Source: Rhynchopus sp. YZ270_cl-10
Lineage: Eukaryota > Euglenozoa > Diplonemea > Diplonemida > Diplonemidae
Direction of reading: 5' to 3'
Assembly: GCA_964035575.1 (NCBI GenBank)
Contig: OZ037848.1
Coordinates: 434,001-498,000, forward strand
Length of the DNA stretch: 64,000 nt
Positions 55,141 through 64,000 of the stretch are shown piece after piece (within the stretch, counting starts at the first letter, position 1; every line of letters starts with the position of its first letter). Under the pieces are notes generated by a model that made no database searches, was not told the DNA's origin, and was given only the letters and a program-made list of their open reading frames with translations. The position numbers and the translations under genes are program-made.

Positions 55141-55617
55141 TGTAAGATGAGATGAGGGAGGTGGAGGTGGTGGAGGTGGAGGTGGAGGGAGGGGGTGTTG
55201 CTGAAGGATGTGGGGTTTTTGGAAAATGGAAAAGAAAGTGAAGTTGATAGTGCAAACGCCTCCGGGACGCAGGCACTGACACTCCGCGGGTTATCGCACC
55301 CCGGAGTGTTGCGCATGGGATGCTGAATCCGATGAGCGCCGGGGCGCCGACGGAACGGAGGGAGTGCACACGATCCCTCTTCACACCAGGGAATGGGGCG
55401 CGGCAGAGTTTCGCTGTTAAAGCTCGCATGTTAGCCTTGACGATGAGCCTTTGCACGACCCCGAGAAAAGTAGCGGTTCTCCATAAAGGGGGTGAAATAT
55501 AATATTTTTTTCGTTATTTTCACTGAGAACTTAGAAATCAAAACACGCTCAATGTAAAATGATGCATTTTTTTTTCGTGTGTAAAAATAAAAAATGAGAG
55601 GCTTGTTAAAAACCCGC
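55141..55617. other. Spacer with GTGCAAACGCCTC/GGTTATCG hairpin repeat
   Basis: About 55238-55320 reads AAGTTGATAGTGCAAACGCC, then TCCGGGACGCAGGCACTG, then the hairpin CACTCCGCGGGTT-ATCG-CACCCCGGAGTG. Related pieces lie at 61195 (first part) and 63640-63685 (GCAGGCATCGG..CTCCAGGGGGTTATCGAACC). The ATCG loop between GGGTT/AACCC arms is tRNA-T-arm-like, but no full tRNA can be folded. Confidence 0.5.
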
Positions 55618-57966
55618 TCACTTTTTCTCTCTAAATCGCCGCCGGGTTTGGAGGTAGTGAAGCTCTCGCCGTGCCTGGAGGGAACGCCAGACACATTGTA
55701 TGACGAGAACTGCGGCGTCTCGTCGATGATAGTACTCTGCTAAATGCTCGCACACCCCCTTGACCCGGCAGAGCTCACGGAACCAGCGTTGGATTTTCCC
55801 TGCGCAGACTGTCATACGGAAACGGAGCACCGGTTTATTCCGTGTTCTCGTACTGTGCATCCGCCACAGACTCTGGATGTCCGTTGCTGCTAACGCAAGC
55901 CTGTCTTTTGCTCGTCGTTCCTCCATCTCTTCCAGAATGTATTTACCGTCCTCCACCCGTTGTAGATAATCCATGTGCGCGACGTATTGCTTGAATTTTC
56001 GTTGAATGACAAGAGCGGAAACCCCTTTTAGCTGGAAGGCCTCTTCCACCTTGGCCAATGCATCCGCTTTGCGTTCTTTGTAAATCCTTCGCCCGGTGTG
56101 GCCTCGCCAGACGCGTTGCAGGTTTCTGGCCGCGACTGCTTGGGATCGGTGCTCCGCTCGCGCAGCTTTCTCCCTCATGTGGTTGCGCCTATCGAAGAAC
56201 CATGACTGCAATGTTCTTGAAGCTTCGTTTTGTCGTCGTGCCTGCCCTTCGAGATAGGCCCGCTTCTTTTGCAGATCTACCTCGCGCTTCTGAACTTCGA
56301 GGCGCGCATTTTGTCGTTTCATGGTCTCCTCCTTCATCATCTGCCGGACGCTCATCCCTTCCACTTCTGGGCGCTTTGCAGTTACTGGTGGTGGTGTAGG
56401 CCCGGTAGGGTGCACAACACCTTTCGCACTGCGAATCACTGTCGCTCTTGGGATCTCTGGGGTGGCAGGGGGTGTATGCGGGTTGGGGATGAAGATTTTC
56501 ATTTGGACGTTCGTCGCAGCGTTCGGGGAGGTCGGCTTGGCAGCGCTGTGTGCAGGCAGCATGTTGTGTCCAGGGGGCCTCTTCTCCCTTTCCTTCTCGC
56601 CCTGTGGAATGCGGTTGCTCCCTAACCTTGTAAACTGTGAGTCTTTGTTGTTGTGTTGCATTAACACCATGGCGGTGGTGCTGTTCGCAGTTTTTGGTAG
56701 AGGTGCGGGTCGTCTCCTTTTGGAGGCGGATTTGTTAAGCTTAGGGTGTGTGGGGTGTGGGTGTGTTGCAGTGTCGCCCAGCTGCAGCTTAATCTGTCCT
56801 GCTTGCCGTTCTAAAGCAGCGAGCTGTGCCTCCAGCTTTCCCCGCATAGCTGTCGACAGCTGCACCCCCTTCGCCCCTACCGGTGATGGAGTTCTTGTTC
56901 GTCTCCCCGCCCGTCGACTCTTTCGTCTCCTCTGCTCGCCCCCATCCTGGTCATCCCCTTTCAAACTGCCTGAAGAAAAGCTGGAAAGCCCAGGAGAGTC
57001 TCGCGCGTTTTCTGTCTTCGCTGCCGGCGCAGAGCGGGACCGGTCGGGCCTTTTCTTGACCAGCCGTTTGTGTCGCTTCTTCGGGGAGGCAGCATGGCTG
57101 ATCACATTGCTCTCTTGCGCAGGGTGCTGCACCTTCGCCGCTTTCTCTTCTTCAACGTTGTCGACCTCCACCTTCCCTTTCCCCTTCACGGTTGGGGCCG
57201 GCAGTGGGAGAGGTGGCGGAGCTGACGCAGGGGAGGCAGTACGCATGCCACTGCCTTCTGGAGGGGGGATGGGGGGTGTGGCACTGGGCTGCGTTGGGGT
57301 CGTTGTATTTGTATTTAATCCATTTGGTCCATTTAACCCACTCAACCCACCTGATACTGATGTGCCCGAAGCCTGCACCACCCCTCCACTACCACCCCCT
57401 CCCACCGGAACCGACGGCGGCCTTGATGAAGACGCAGGCGTTGGGATAAGCCTCTCCAGCACTGCCGCCTCTGCCTGGCGCTCCCCTTCGGAGTTCGACG
57501 GCGACGACGCTGTGTGGGCCGACGGCGACGATGCTTCGCTTTCGGACCCCTCTTGGGCGTTTGCTGGTACTGCTGCCACCCCAGAGGGCTGCTGCATCAC
57601 CATCGTCCCTGCTGCCCTTTTGTTCCCCGCACTCATTGGCCGTGACTTCATGGACCCCAACCCCCGCGAGCTAACACCACTTGACGTCATTGGACGCGGC
57701 GGGGCTGCCCCTTCCGACCCAGACAGCCTCCGTTGCAGCAGATCGTACGCAGAAGTGATGTCGGTAGGAAGACATGCTGGTGTGTCGTCATTCGTTGTGG
57801 AACTCACCCCAGTGCTGCCACGTGCTGCACGACTAAGAGCTCTCTCATGAGCAAGCCCAGAAGAGACACGAGGGGCATAGATTGGTTCAGGGGATGAGGA
57901 TGAGGAGGAGGAGGAAGAAGATGAGGAAGAAGGTGAAGTGTCCGAGGAAGACCCAGCGTCTGACAT
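55618..57966 (-). CDS. IQ-motif protein with long disordered N-terminus
   Basis: 782 residues, single exon, TGA stop; the start ATG 57966 is followed by MSDAGSSSDTSPSSS. Residues 1-520 are low-complexity (Ser, Pro, Gly, Ala, Lys/Arg) with no recognised domain. About 520-610 form a charged helix (KREVDLQKKRAYLEGQARRQ). From 615 to the end come five IQ or IQ-like motifs (NLQRVWRGHTGRRIYKER, LVIQRKFKQYVAHMDYLQR, TDIQSLWRMHSTRTRN, GKIQRWFRELCR, LVIQCVWRSLQARREL). IQ motifs bind calmodulin or centrin-type proteins, so a Ca2+-regulated cytoskeletal or ciliary role is likely but inferred. It is the second IQ protein in the window; the other ends beyond base 1. Confidence 0.85.
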   Translation of the reverse strand: MSDAGSSSDTSPSSSSSSSSSSSSSPEPIYAPRVSSGLAHERALSRAARGSTGVSSTTNDDTPACLPTDITSAYDLLQRRLSGSEGAAPPRPMTSSGVSSRGLGSMKSRPMSAGNKRAAGTMVMQQPSGVAAVPANAQEGSESEASSPSAHTASSPSNSEGERQAEAAVLERLIPTPASSSRPPSVPVGGGGSGGVVQASGTSVSGGLSGLNGPNGLNTNTTTPTQPSATPPIPPPEGSGMRTASPASAPPPLPLPAPTVKGKGKVEVDNVEEEKAAKVQHPAQESNVISHAASPKKRHKRLVKKRPDRSRSAPAAKTENARDSPGLSSFSSGSLKGDDQDGGEQRRRKSRRAGRRTRTPSPVGAKGVQLSTAMRGKLEAQLAALERQAGQIKLQLGDTATHPHPTHPKLNKSASKRRRPAPLPKTANSTTAMVLMQHNNKDSQFTRLGSNRIPQGEKEREKRPPGHNMLPAHSAAKPTSPNAATNVQMKIFIPNPHTPPATPEIPRATVIRSAKGVVHPTGPTPPPVTAKRPEVEGMSVRQMMKEETMKRQNARLEVQKREVDLQKKRAYLEGQARRQNEASRTLQSWFFDRRNHMREKAARAEHRSQAVAARNLQRVWRGHTGRRIYKERKADALAKVEEAFQLKGVSALVIQRKFKQYVAHMDYLQRVEDGKYILEEMEERRAKDRLALAATDIQSLWRMHSTRTRNKPVLRFRMTVCAGKIQRWFRELCRVKGVCEHLAEYYHRRDAAVLVIQCVWRSLQARRELHYLQTRRRFREKK

Positions 57967-58887
57967 TTTGTTGATTTTTTTTGGAGATATTTTCCCCCAA
58001 GTTTGGTAGGGCCGGCGCCCACCCTACCTAGCTAGGTATGTATGGGTTGGTTCTGTGTTTTTGTTTCTTCAGGTTGGGTGTGTAGCATCTGAGGGAACGG
58101 CAATAGTGGAGAGAGAGAGAGAGAGAAAAATGGAGGGCGGGGGAGACATTAAAGCACAAAGTGAGTGAACTGTGTGAAGCACAGCAAAGGCCAAAAGGTG
58201 GTGCGATGAAAGCACACATTTGCGCCACCTTTGATGTGCAAGTCGGTATATGGACAGCTGTACGGAGTTGCACCAACGGGGGTTTTGTTGAAATGGCGTC
58301 TTTTCCTCAGCACACACAGTTTGTAACTTTGGCAGGGAGGACGTAGTTCGAACAGTAATCAAATGTGACTTGAAATACAACAGCCCTCTCGTGACAGTGT
58401 ACCTTGGTACATGAGAGGTGGACCGGGTGGACCGGGTGGACCCAATCATGCACGTACCCATTTCGTGGCATCAAAACTATGAAGGTGAAGGGGGGATAGT
58501 GTGTGCTTTTTTTTCTTCGTTGTGTAGTGGTAATAACCTGCCGAAAGGCAGGCCCATTGTGTACTGATACGAAACATGAAATAAAGAGAAATCTTGGAAG
58601 AATCTTGGAGAATGGCCTCAAAAGTGAGTACAAAAAACACACCAATAACAGCTTTGCTTCATTCAGGAGAACAGAAGGCCTACGAATGCCCGAGAATGAA
58701 GAGTTATTGAGGCTTTTGGAGCGAAGGTTGTAAAGGTTGTAAAACCGAAACGAAGTTGGTGTAGAAAATAAAACATGAAATACAAAAACCCTCTCGTGAC
58801 AGTGTACCAGAGAGAGAAAACCAAGGGGCTAAAAACATTTAAAAAAAAAACTGGTTGATGACCTTTTTTCCATCGAGGGATCTGCAC
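57967..58887. other. Spacer with two H2 repeats
   Basis: No gene seen. It includes H2 copies at 58369 and 58774, a GGCGCCCACCCTACC stretch immediately 5' of the IQ-protein gene, and GA-rich runs. Confidence 0.6.
58369..58440 (+). repeat. H2 repeat copy with triplicated GGACCGGGT tail
   Basis: Full H2 core and hairpin. The tail repeats a GTGGACCGG/GTGGACC unit, giving a short tandem array. It lies in the spacer between the adenylyl cyclase and IQ-protein genes. Confidence 0.6.
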
Positions 58888-60984
58888 TCAACACTGCTTC
58901 CTAAAGTGGACCAGGGGTGTTACTTCGGGGGCAACCTTTGGCAGCACTTTGTAGACACCTGGGCGTGAAGTGTCTTTCACAACCACGTCTTGCAGGGTGG
59001 GTGGGAAGACTGTGCTCTCTGGTGGCTCGTAGAGACACTGGCCTCCTTCGTGCACGGCTTCTGTGCACAGCGCCCATGCTCGTCGCACGGGTTGTCCCAT
59101 GATCGTCACGAACTGTTGTGTACGCGCACCCACACTGCCATACTGAACAGGGCCCGTCGTCATCCCAGACGCCATCTTTCTCAGCCTCTGCGCAAAGTGC
59201 ATTGCATTCTCCATGTGTGCAGGTGCCGGGCGTGCCAGGTTCCAGGCCACACACACCCAGTTCCCCAGCAGCGCCACCAAAATACCTTTACTCTGGTCCA
59301 GCGGCACCATCAACGTCCCCAGCTCTGCACTCACCTTCTCCAACCCGCCCCCCTCCACCACCACAACACCCACTGTCGCGGTCTTCGTCACCCCGTAGCC
59401 GTTGACATTGCCTGGGCATACAGTGGCGAGGCTCTGAGTGCTAGATGAATACTCACTGACGCTTGCGGGCCGGGTGCGGAGGGGGCGAAAGCGACGACCT
59501 GAGAGCGACACAGGCCACACACAGTACACCTCTACCGGAGCTGCGACACCCTTGAGTTCGAGTAACTGTTTGTCACCTACGGTGGCGGGGATGGTGCGGG
59601 AGGCGTACTCTGCATCCCATGCAGTGCAGAGCACGGCAACGGCACCGGGATCACAGATGTTCTCGAGTCGTGCAGCAACGTTGACGGTATGGCCAAAGTA
59701 GTCAGTCCTGCCCGTTTGTGGACAGTTCTCGACGTCCACCGGCCCAGTGTTAACACCGATGCGTACGGTGAGGCCACCCCAAAGTGACCCCTGCTCTGCG
59801 CAGATAGGGGATTCGTCCAAAAGAGAGGCCGGCCAGTCTGCCTCCCGCAGCCGTTCATGCACCTGCAACGCAAAGTCGATCCCAGCACGCATTGTAGTAA
59901 ACGCAATCATAAAGGCGTCGCCAATCGTCTTCACTTCGTACCCACCAAAGGCACGCATCACTTCACGGATGACGGCGTTGTGAATGCGGAGGCCGGCACG
60001 CATGCCTTCTGGTGCACATTCCCAAATCGAAGTTGATGCTCTGATATCGGTGAACACTATTGTTGCCTGTTCATCATCAATCCCGGGGGGGACTACGGAC
60101 GCCCTATTTGAGTAGGAGGGGTTTGTTTCGCCGTCCATCTCTTGGAACAGCGCTGCGGGGAGGTAGGGGCGGTAGCGGCGGAGGTTCTGCTCCATCTCCT
60201 TGAGCGTTTCGAACATGAGTGCGGGGAGGTGGGCACGTTCTGCTGCGAGCTGTTCTGCGACACCTTCGACGTCGTAGCGTGCGAGAAGGCAGGACACTTC
60301 CTCCACCGCACGGATCGTATGCTGCATGGACCTCTGCTCCTGCAAGACCTGATGCGCAAAATGCTTCGTCGCAACAAAATCTATCACAAAAACCGTCGTC
60401 CCAACCAGGAACGACGGCACCACCTCCATCACCCCACGTTTGCACGGCGGCATCGCACAGTCATGCAACTTCTCAAAATGGCTTCTCCGCGACTCAGCAG
60501 AAAGCGACCCTGGCACATCATACATCCCAAACCTGGTGGTGCTTTCCAATGCGTTCAACGCCAACCAGAAGACTGCTATCCCAACGAACGCTGTGATGTA
60601 CCTTTGCTCTACCCGAAGAAAAAGGAACATGTCGACAACGAGCACCATAGCTGGGTAGAATTTCTCCCCCGACATCCGCATATCTAGGTCGGCAACCACC
60701 GCCATGACGCCCAGCAGGTATAGGAACGCGATGATGGGGACGGCACGCATTTTCTGTTTGCACATGATCCAGAGAAAGAGAGTAAACCACATTGCCGCTG
60801 CACAGACGACATTCATGGTTCCCAGAAGAGACCCAGTCGTCACGTAGGAAGGGAGCGCTGCCAGCAGTATCATCACACAAGCAAAGCTCACCATCCCGAG
60901 CAGCTTTCGCTCTTGATACTCCTGTCTTGATGCAGCACCATCACGCTGCCACGACCGTTCCAAAAAGCCCGAAAAGCTTTCCAT
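58888..60984 (-). CDS. Membrane adenylyl cyclase (class III) with a second degenerate cyclase domain
   Basis: 698 residues, single exon, TGA stop. Six membrane spans occupy about 29-210, followed by an amphipathic linker containing RYRPYLPAALF (270-280), as in many protist cyclases. The catalytic domain spans 307-490. FTDIRAST supplies metal Asp313 and VKTIGDAF supplies Lys352 (adenine contact) and metal Asp356. TDYFGHTVNVAARLE supplies Asp428 (ATP choice), Asn435 and Arg439 (transition state). All key residues are present, so it should make cAMP rather than cGMP; a homodimer would be needed. Residues ~535-680 resemble a second cyclase fold (VGVVVVEG, ILVALLGNWVCVAWN, GMTTGPVQYGSVG, GQPVRRAWAL) that lacks the metal Asp and Asn/Arg residues. 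It could be a regulatory or dimerisation partner. Confidence 0.85.
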   Translation of the reverse strand: MESFSGFLERSWQRDGAASRQEYQERKLLGMVSFACVMILLAALPSYVTTGSLLGTMNVVCAAAMWFTLFLWIMCKQKMRAVPIIAFLYLLGVMAVVADLDMRMSGEKFYPAMVLVVDMFLFLRVEQRYITAFVGIAVFWLALNALESTTRFGMYDVPGSLSAESRRSHFEKLHDCAMPPCKRGVMEVVPSFLVGTTVFVIDFVATKHFAHQVLQEQRSMQHTIRAVEEVSCLLARYDVEGVAEQLAAERAHLPALMFETLKEMEQNLRRYRPYLPAALFQEMDGETNPSYSNRASVVPPGIDDEQATIVFTDIRASTSIWECAPEGMRAGLRIHNAVIREVMRAFGGYEVKTIGDAFMIAFTTMRAGIDFALQVHERLREADWPASLLDESPICAEQGSLWGGLTVRIGVNTGPVDVENCPQTGRTDYFGHTVNVAARLENICDPGAVAVLCTAWDAEYASRTIPATVGDKQLLELKGVAAPVEVYCVWPVSLSGRRFRPLRTRPASVSEYSSSTQSLATVCPGNVNGYGVTKTATVGVVVVEGGGLEKVSAELGTLMVPLDQSKGILVALLGNWVCVAWNLARPAPAHMENAMHFAQRLRKMASGMTTGPVQYGSVGARTQQFVTIMGQPVRRAWALCTEAVHEGGQCLYEPPESTVFPPTLQDVVVKDTSRPGVYKVLPKVAPEVTPLVHFRKQC

Positions 60985-61442
60985 GTTCCCTTTTGGACAA
61001 CCCTCCTGAAGGATATACCCTGGGAGAGGAGGGGAAGAGGAAGAGGAAGACGGAGAAGGGAAAAAAAGGAGGGGTAAATGATGATACTTTTTTGATTAAT
61101 GATCTGTTAGCTGCCATTCAGTTGTTCATTATTCAGGAGGGGGAAAAAAACACTTTTGTGAAATTGTGAATGTACAAAAAAAAAAGGGAAAGTGAAGTTG
61201 ATAGTGCAAACGCCTCTGGGACGCAGGCACTGCAAAGATAAAAAGGATACCCAAGCCTCTCGTGTGCTTTAGTCACCTAAAAAAAGGATAAAATATTGGA
61301 CGGAAAATAGAAGGAAACCCGGCGAAAAAAAGGGGCGGGGTTGGTTATATACTGACGGCCCAGACAGGGGATTTTGCCTAGGAGGGGTTTTGGAGAAGTG
61401 GGGATAAGGAGATGGCGGCTATGCCAAAAAAGACTTTATAAA

Positions 61443-61772
61443 ATGAACGGTCGTGGGATGGACCTAAAACTGCATGGGTCCTTTTTCGTGATACTTCCTC
61501 CAGAGATGGCTAACCCTGGGAAACGAAGGTGGTCAGCCACACACACTATGTGGGGAGACACACCCGATCCCTCACGAGTCAACACTACACCTGGTGTGCC
61601 CACAGCTCTTGTAGGCAAGGGAAGTACAGACACCACCGCAGCCAGGGACCACCCCCCTGAGGTTTTTTTTTATGATGAGAATATTGAAATAGTCAGACCA
61701 CCCCACCCTAATAGGGGGTCACTGCCAGCTTGTGGCCAGGAGAGAGGTGTCTATACCGATTGTGTTCCTTAA
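61443..61772 (+). other. Doubtful small open frame (109 codons)
   Basis: From ATG 61443 (MNGRGMDLKLHG...) to TAA at 61770. Composition here is less AT-rich than the surrounding spacer, and the product is Pro/Gly/Thr-rich with no recognised domain. It is the only plus-strand candidate in a window where all sure genes are on the minus strand, so it is more likely a chance frame or a repeat remnant. Confidence 0.15.
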
Positions 61773-63904
61773 TAAAAAATTAAACAAAGTGTCAATCACA
61801 ACAGGGGGATGATACTCAGGTACTCGCACTCCGTCGGGTAAAAAAAGAAGGCATCAACCGGGACCAGGTCCCGGTCTAGCCCCAATAGACCAACGTCACG
61901 CAGCCACACTGCCTCCTCCGCAGAAGCAAAAGAGAGCAGGATCAGTACCAAATTTTAAAAAAAAAAACTCCCCCTCCACACCAAATGTGACTCTCACTCA
62001 CATTGGCGGGCGCACTTCTTTGACACGCCTATAACGGCTTTATGGACTAACATATAAGAGAAAGGAAGGGTGGATGTAAGACTAGGAAAAGGCGTTTGTT
62101 ATGAGCGCAATTGTGTTGCTGGGAGAGCATGTGATGGATGGCGGGGAGGGAGGGGCTTTCTTTGGAGAGAGCAGTTCTTTTGTATGATTTTTAAAAAAAA
62201 GGGGGGAGATGATGCTATGAGAGCGGGGGTTTCACAACTTTTTTTTCACAATTGATCACACCCACATTAAGCAAACGCTGTGAATAGTATTGTTTTTTTG
62301 CGAAACCCTATCACAAAAAATTTCAATCCTAATTCATAGCGTTGCTTGTTGTGAAAAAAAGTTGTGGAAACCCCCACCGTATAGCACCAAAATAAAAAAA
62401 TACATTGTCACTGCTACCCACCCCCCCAAAAAAAAAGCGCGTTTGGGTGACAGAAAGAGCCCAGCTTTTGGAAGGGAAGGGAGTGTCTGCAGCTAACATC
62501 CGACATTACACATTACTACAATAGTTTTACCTGACTGGGTAAAACATTTGCTATTACATTATATCCTTTGTGCCCTATGTAGGGAAAATAAAACTCAAAA
62601 AAGATGAAAAGGCAGAACGTACACATAACAGAAATGACAAAAAAGAACAACTCATCAGAGAAGATGAGCTTCACGCATCTAGAGAAGACAAATAAAGAAA
62701 ACCAAGATGAAAACTTCTTTGAGGCAGATTTTTTGTTTAAAAATCCGGGGTCGGGGGTAATGCTAAGCCTCTCTGTGCTTGGTCACTTTCAAAAAAAAAA
62801 GGGGGAGTGCGTTCAACGCGTACTTTACGCGGGGTTCTGTTGCTTGCCGTTGCTAGCAAAAATAAAGTGCATTTAAAATATAAAAAGGGTGCAGACCTCT
62901 CACATGGTGAGCACACAGAAATGAGGGGTTCAATAAGAATGTAGAGGAAATCGAAGTAAAGAAGGGGGATTTGAAGAAGTTTGTTTCAGTAAAGAAGGGG
63001 GGGAGGAAGATAAATGAGAAGGTACTATATGCAATGAGGTGACGGTAGCTTTGTGTTGTGTTTTTTCCTTTTCTTTTCTTTCTTGTCTTTGCACACGCCC
63101 CTTCATTGCCTCCCCATAAAAAAAAAGGGGGGATTTTTTTTTTTTTTTTTTGTATCGTATGATGCACATTGTACTGGCTCCTTTGAAAAATTAAAAAGAT
63201 AATCCTTTCAATCGAAAGATGGAGTTTTTGTCCATCAGATTCAGCGCCCCTCCTTGAATAAAAAATCTTTTGCTTTTAAGAAGAGGATGGGGGGGAAAAA
63301 AGCGACTCCATACATGATAAGGAGAGATGGGGGAAAACAAATACCCTTGGGGGGAAATGAGTGTTCACGCATAGCACAAGGAAATCGCTTTTTTCTAGCC
63401 GGATTTCTATTCGATAAAATTGAGTCAGATGTGTATCGAAGTGGAGACAGATGGTAAGAGTTTTTGAATGGTACGTTTGTTTATTTTCACACAGGGGATC
63501 GTCCTATGGCGTGAAGCATAGCAGGGCCCCCGAGCGAGGAAAGAGAAAAAAAAAAACGAAAAGGCTTCGGATGAATGTGCATCCATACACACCATGCGAA
63601 GAAAAGAAAAAAAATATACATGGAAGTTGTCTTGTGAACGCAGGCATCGGAAACTCCAGGGGGTTATCGAACCCCAGAGCATTTCATTGATATACACTGC
63701 GGCCACGATGGTACCAAAAATCATGTTACTTAGCATGTTACCCGGGTACATGGTCGTTGTGAACGCGAAAAAAAAAAGGGGGGGGAGAGCTGACTAACTT
63801 TGGTTGCTCGCCAAGCTATTTTACGATTGTTCTTCGGCGCTAAAACGGGAACCAAGACCCCAAGAAGGTTGGTTGAAAAACATTAGCAGCACAGTCATCC
63901 CCCT

Positions 63905-63992
63905 TTTTTTTGTTGTGTTGACAATCGCGTAAGTACCCATCTTGGTGGGCATCTACGGTCTTCCCGCTCAAACGTTGGCCGAAGCCTTTTAT
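63905..63992 (+). repeat. H3 repeat, full-length copy
   Basis: Has the whole pattern: T-run, GTTGACAATCGCGTAAGTAC, the CCCATCTTGGTGGG hairpin, then CTCAAACGTTGGCC and GAAGCCTTTTAT. It is the best copy for defining the family's 3' end. Confidence 0.5.
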
Positions 63993-64000
63993 TGGGGGGT

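Larger units (their letters stand above)
60985..64000. other. 3-kb right-edge spacer
   Basis: No certain gene. It contains a GTGCAAACGCCTC repeat (61203), H1 copies (61244, 62757), a GGGACCAGGTCCCGGTC palindrome (61861), the GGTTATCG hairpin (63655-63683) and an H3 copy at the edge. One GC-balanced open frame (61443-61772) is listed separately. Confidence 0.6.

Noticed and set aside
56321-57850. Long plus-strand open frame (about 509 codons)
   Set aside because: It is the antisense shadow of the IQ-protein gene. The minus frame has a proper start, IQ motifs and codon use, while the plus frame gives Ser/Gly/Leu-rich nonsense.

Overview
This window looks like nuclear DNA of a single-celled eukaryote (protist). 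The genes are long and rarely split by short GT-AG introns (47 to 257 bp, donors GTATG or GTGAG, acceptors CAG or AAG). All three standard stop codons are used. The products are eukaryotic signalling and cytoskeletal types: IQ-motif proteins, an SK-like K+ channel, two P2X-type receptors, a membrane adenylyl cyclase, a membrane J-domain protein and a ribosome-biogenesis factor. The lineage cannot be fixed from the sequence alone.

Layout: thirteen protein genes are supported, and all lie on the minus strand. From left to right they are: a partial IQ/TPR-like protein (1-3945); a GK-rich protein with possible winged-helix segments (17309-19573); a very large SH3-like-repeat/coiled-coil protein in three exons (24117-29955); an unknown helical protein with a 16-nt first exon (31746-34172); an SK-like potassium channel (35450-37195); a secreted or type I membrane Cys-rich protein (41401-42258); a fucose-1-phosphate guanylyltransferase-like nucleotidyltransferase in three exons (44537-46236); two tandem P2X-like receptors (48997-50595 and 50944-52560); a Fyv7-like rRNA-processing protein in two exons (53087-53727); a J-domain membrane protein in three exons (53943-55140); an IQ-motif protein (55618-57966); and an adenylyl cyclase with a second, degenerate cyclase domain (58888-60984).

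Between the genes lie long AT-rich spacers full of homopolymer runs. They hold two kinds of repeat. The first is many short (30-80 bp) dispersed hairpins, several sharing a CTCTCGTG-type loop. The second is a set of foldback or inverted-terminal-repeat elements. Each carries its own array of short palindromic or tandem subrepeats, for example GGGCGAATT, GCGCGTTCG, CTCTAATTAGAG, TTGTCACGAAAT, TTGCGTACTTG, TTGACATGTCC or GAAATTGTCC. Several have clear terminal inverted repeats and target duplications. One is inserted into a repeat whose unoccupied copy also lies in this window. Two large ones share an unrelated-looking core but have different arms. No transposase, reverse transcriptase or integrase was recognised, so these appear non-autonomous. 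No tRNA, rRNA or snRNA was found.

The right half (35-61 kb) brings together Ca2+/calmodulin-type and cyclic-nucleotide signalling genes (SK channel, P2X pair, IQ protein, cyclase). No functional linkage can be shown from sequence. The foldback elements, the divergent P2X pair and the recently amplified SH3-like array are the most unusual content.
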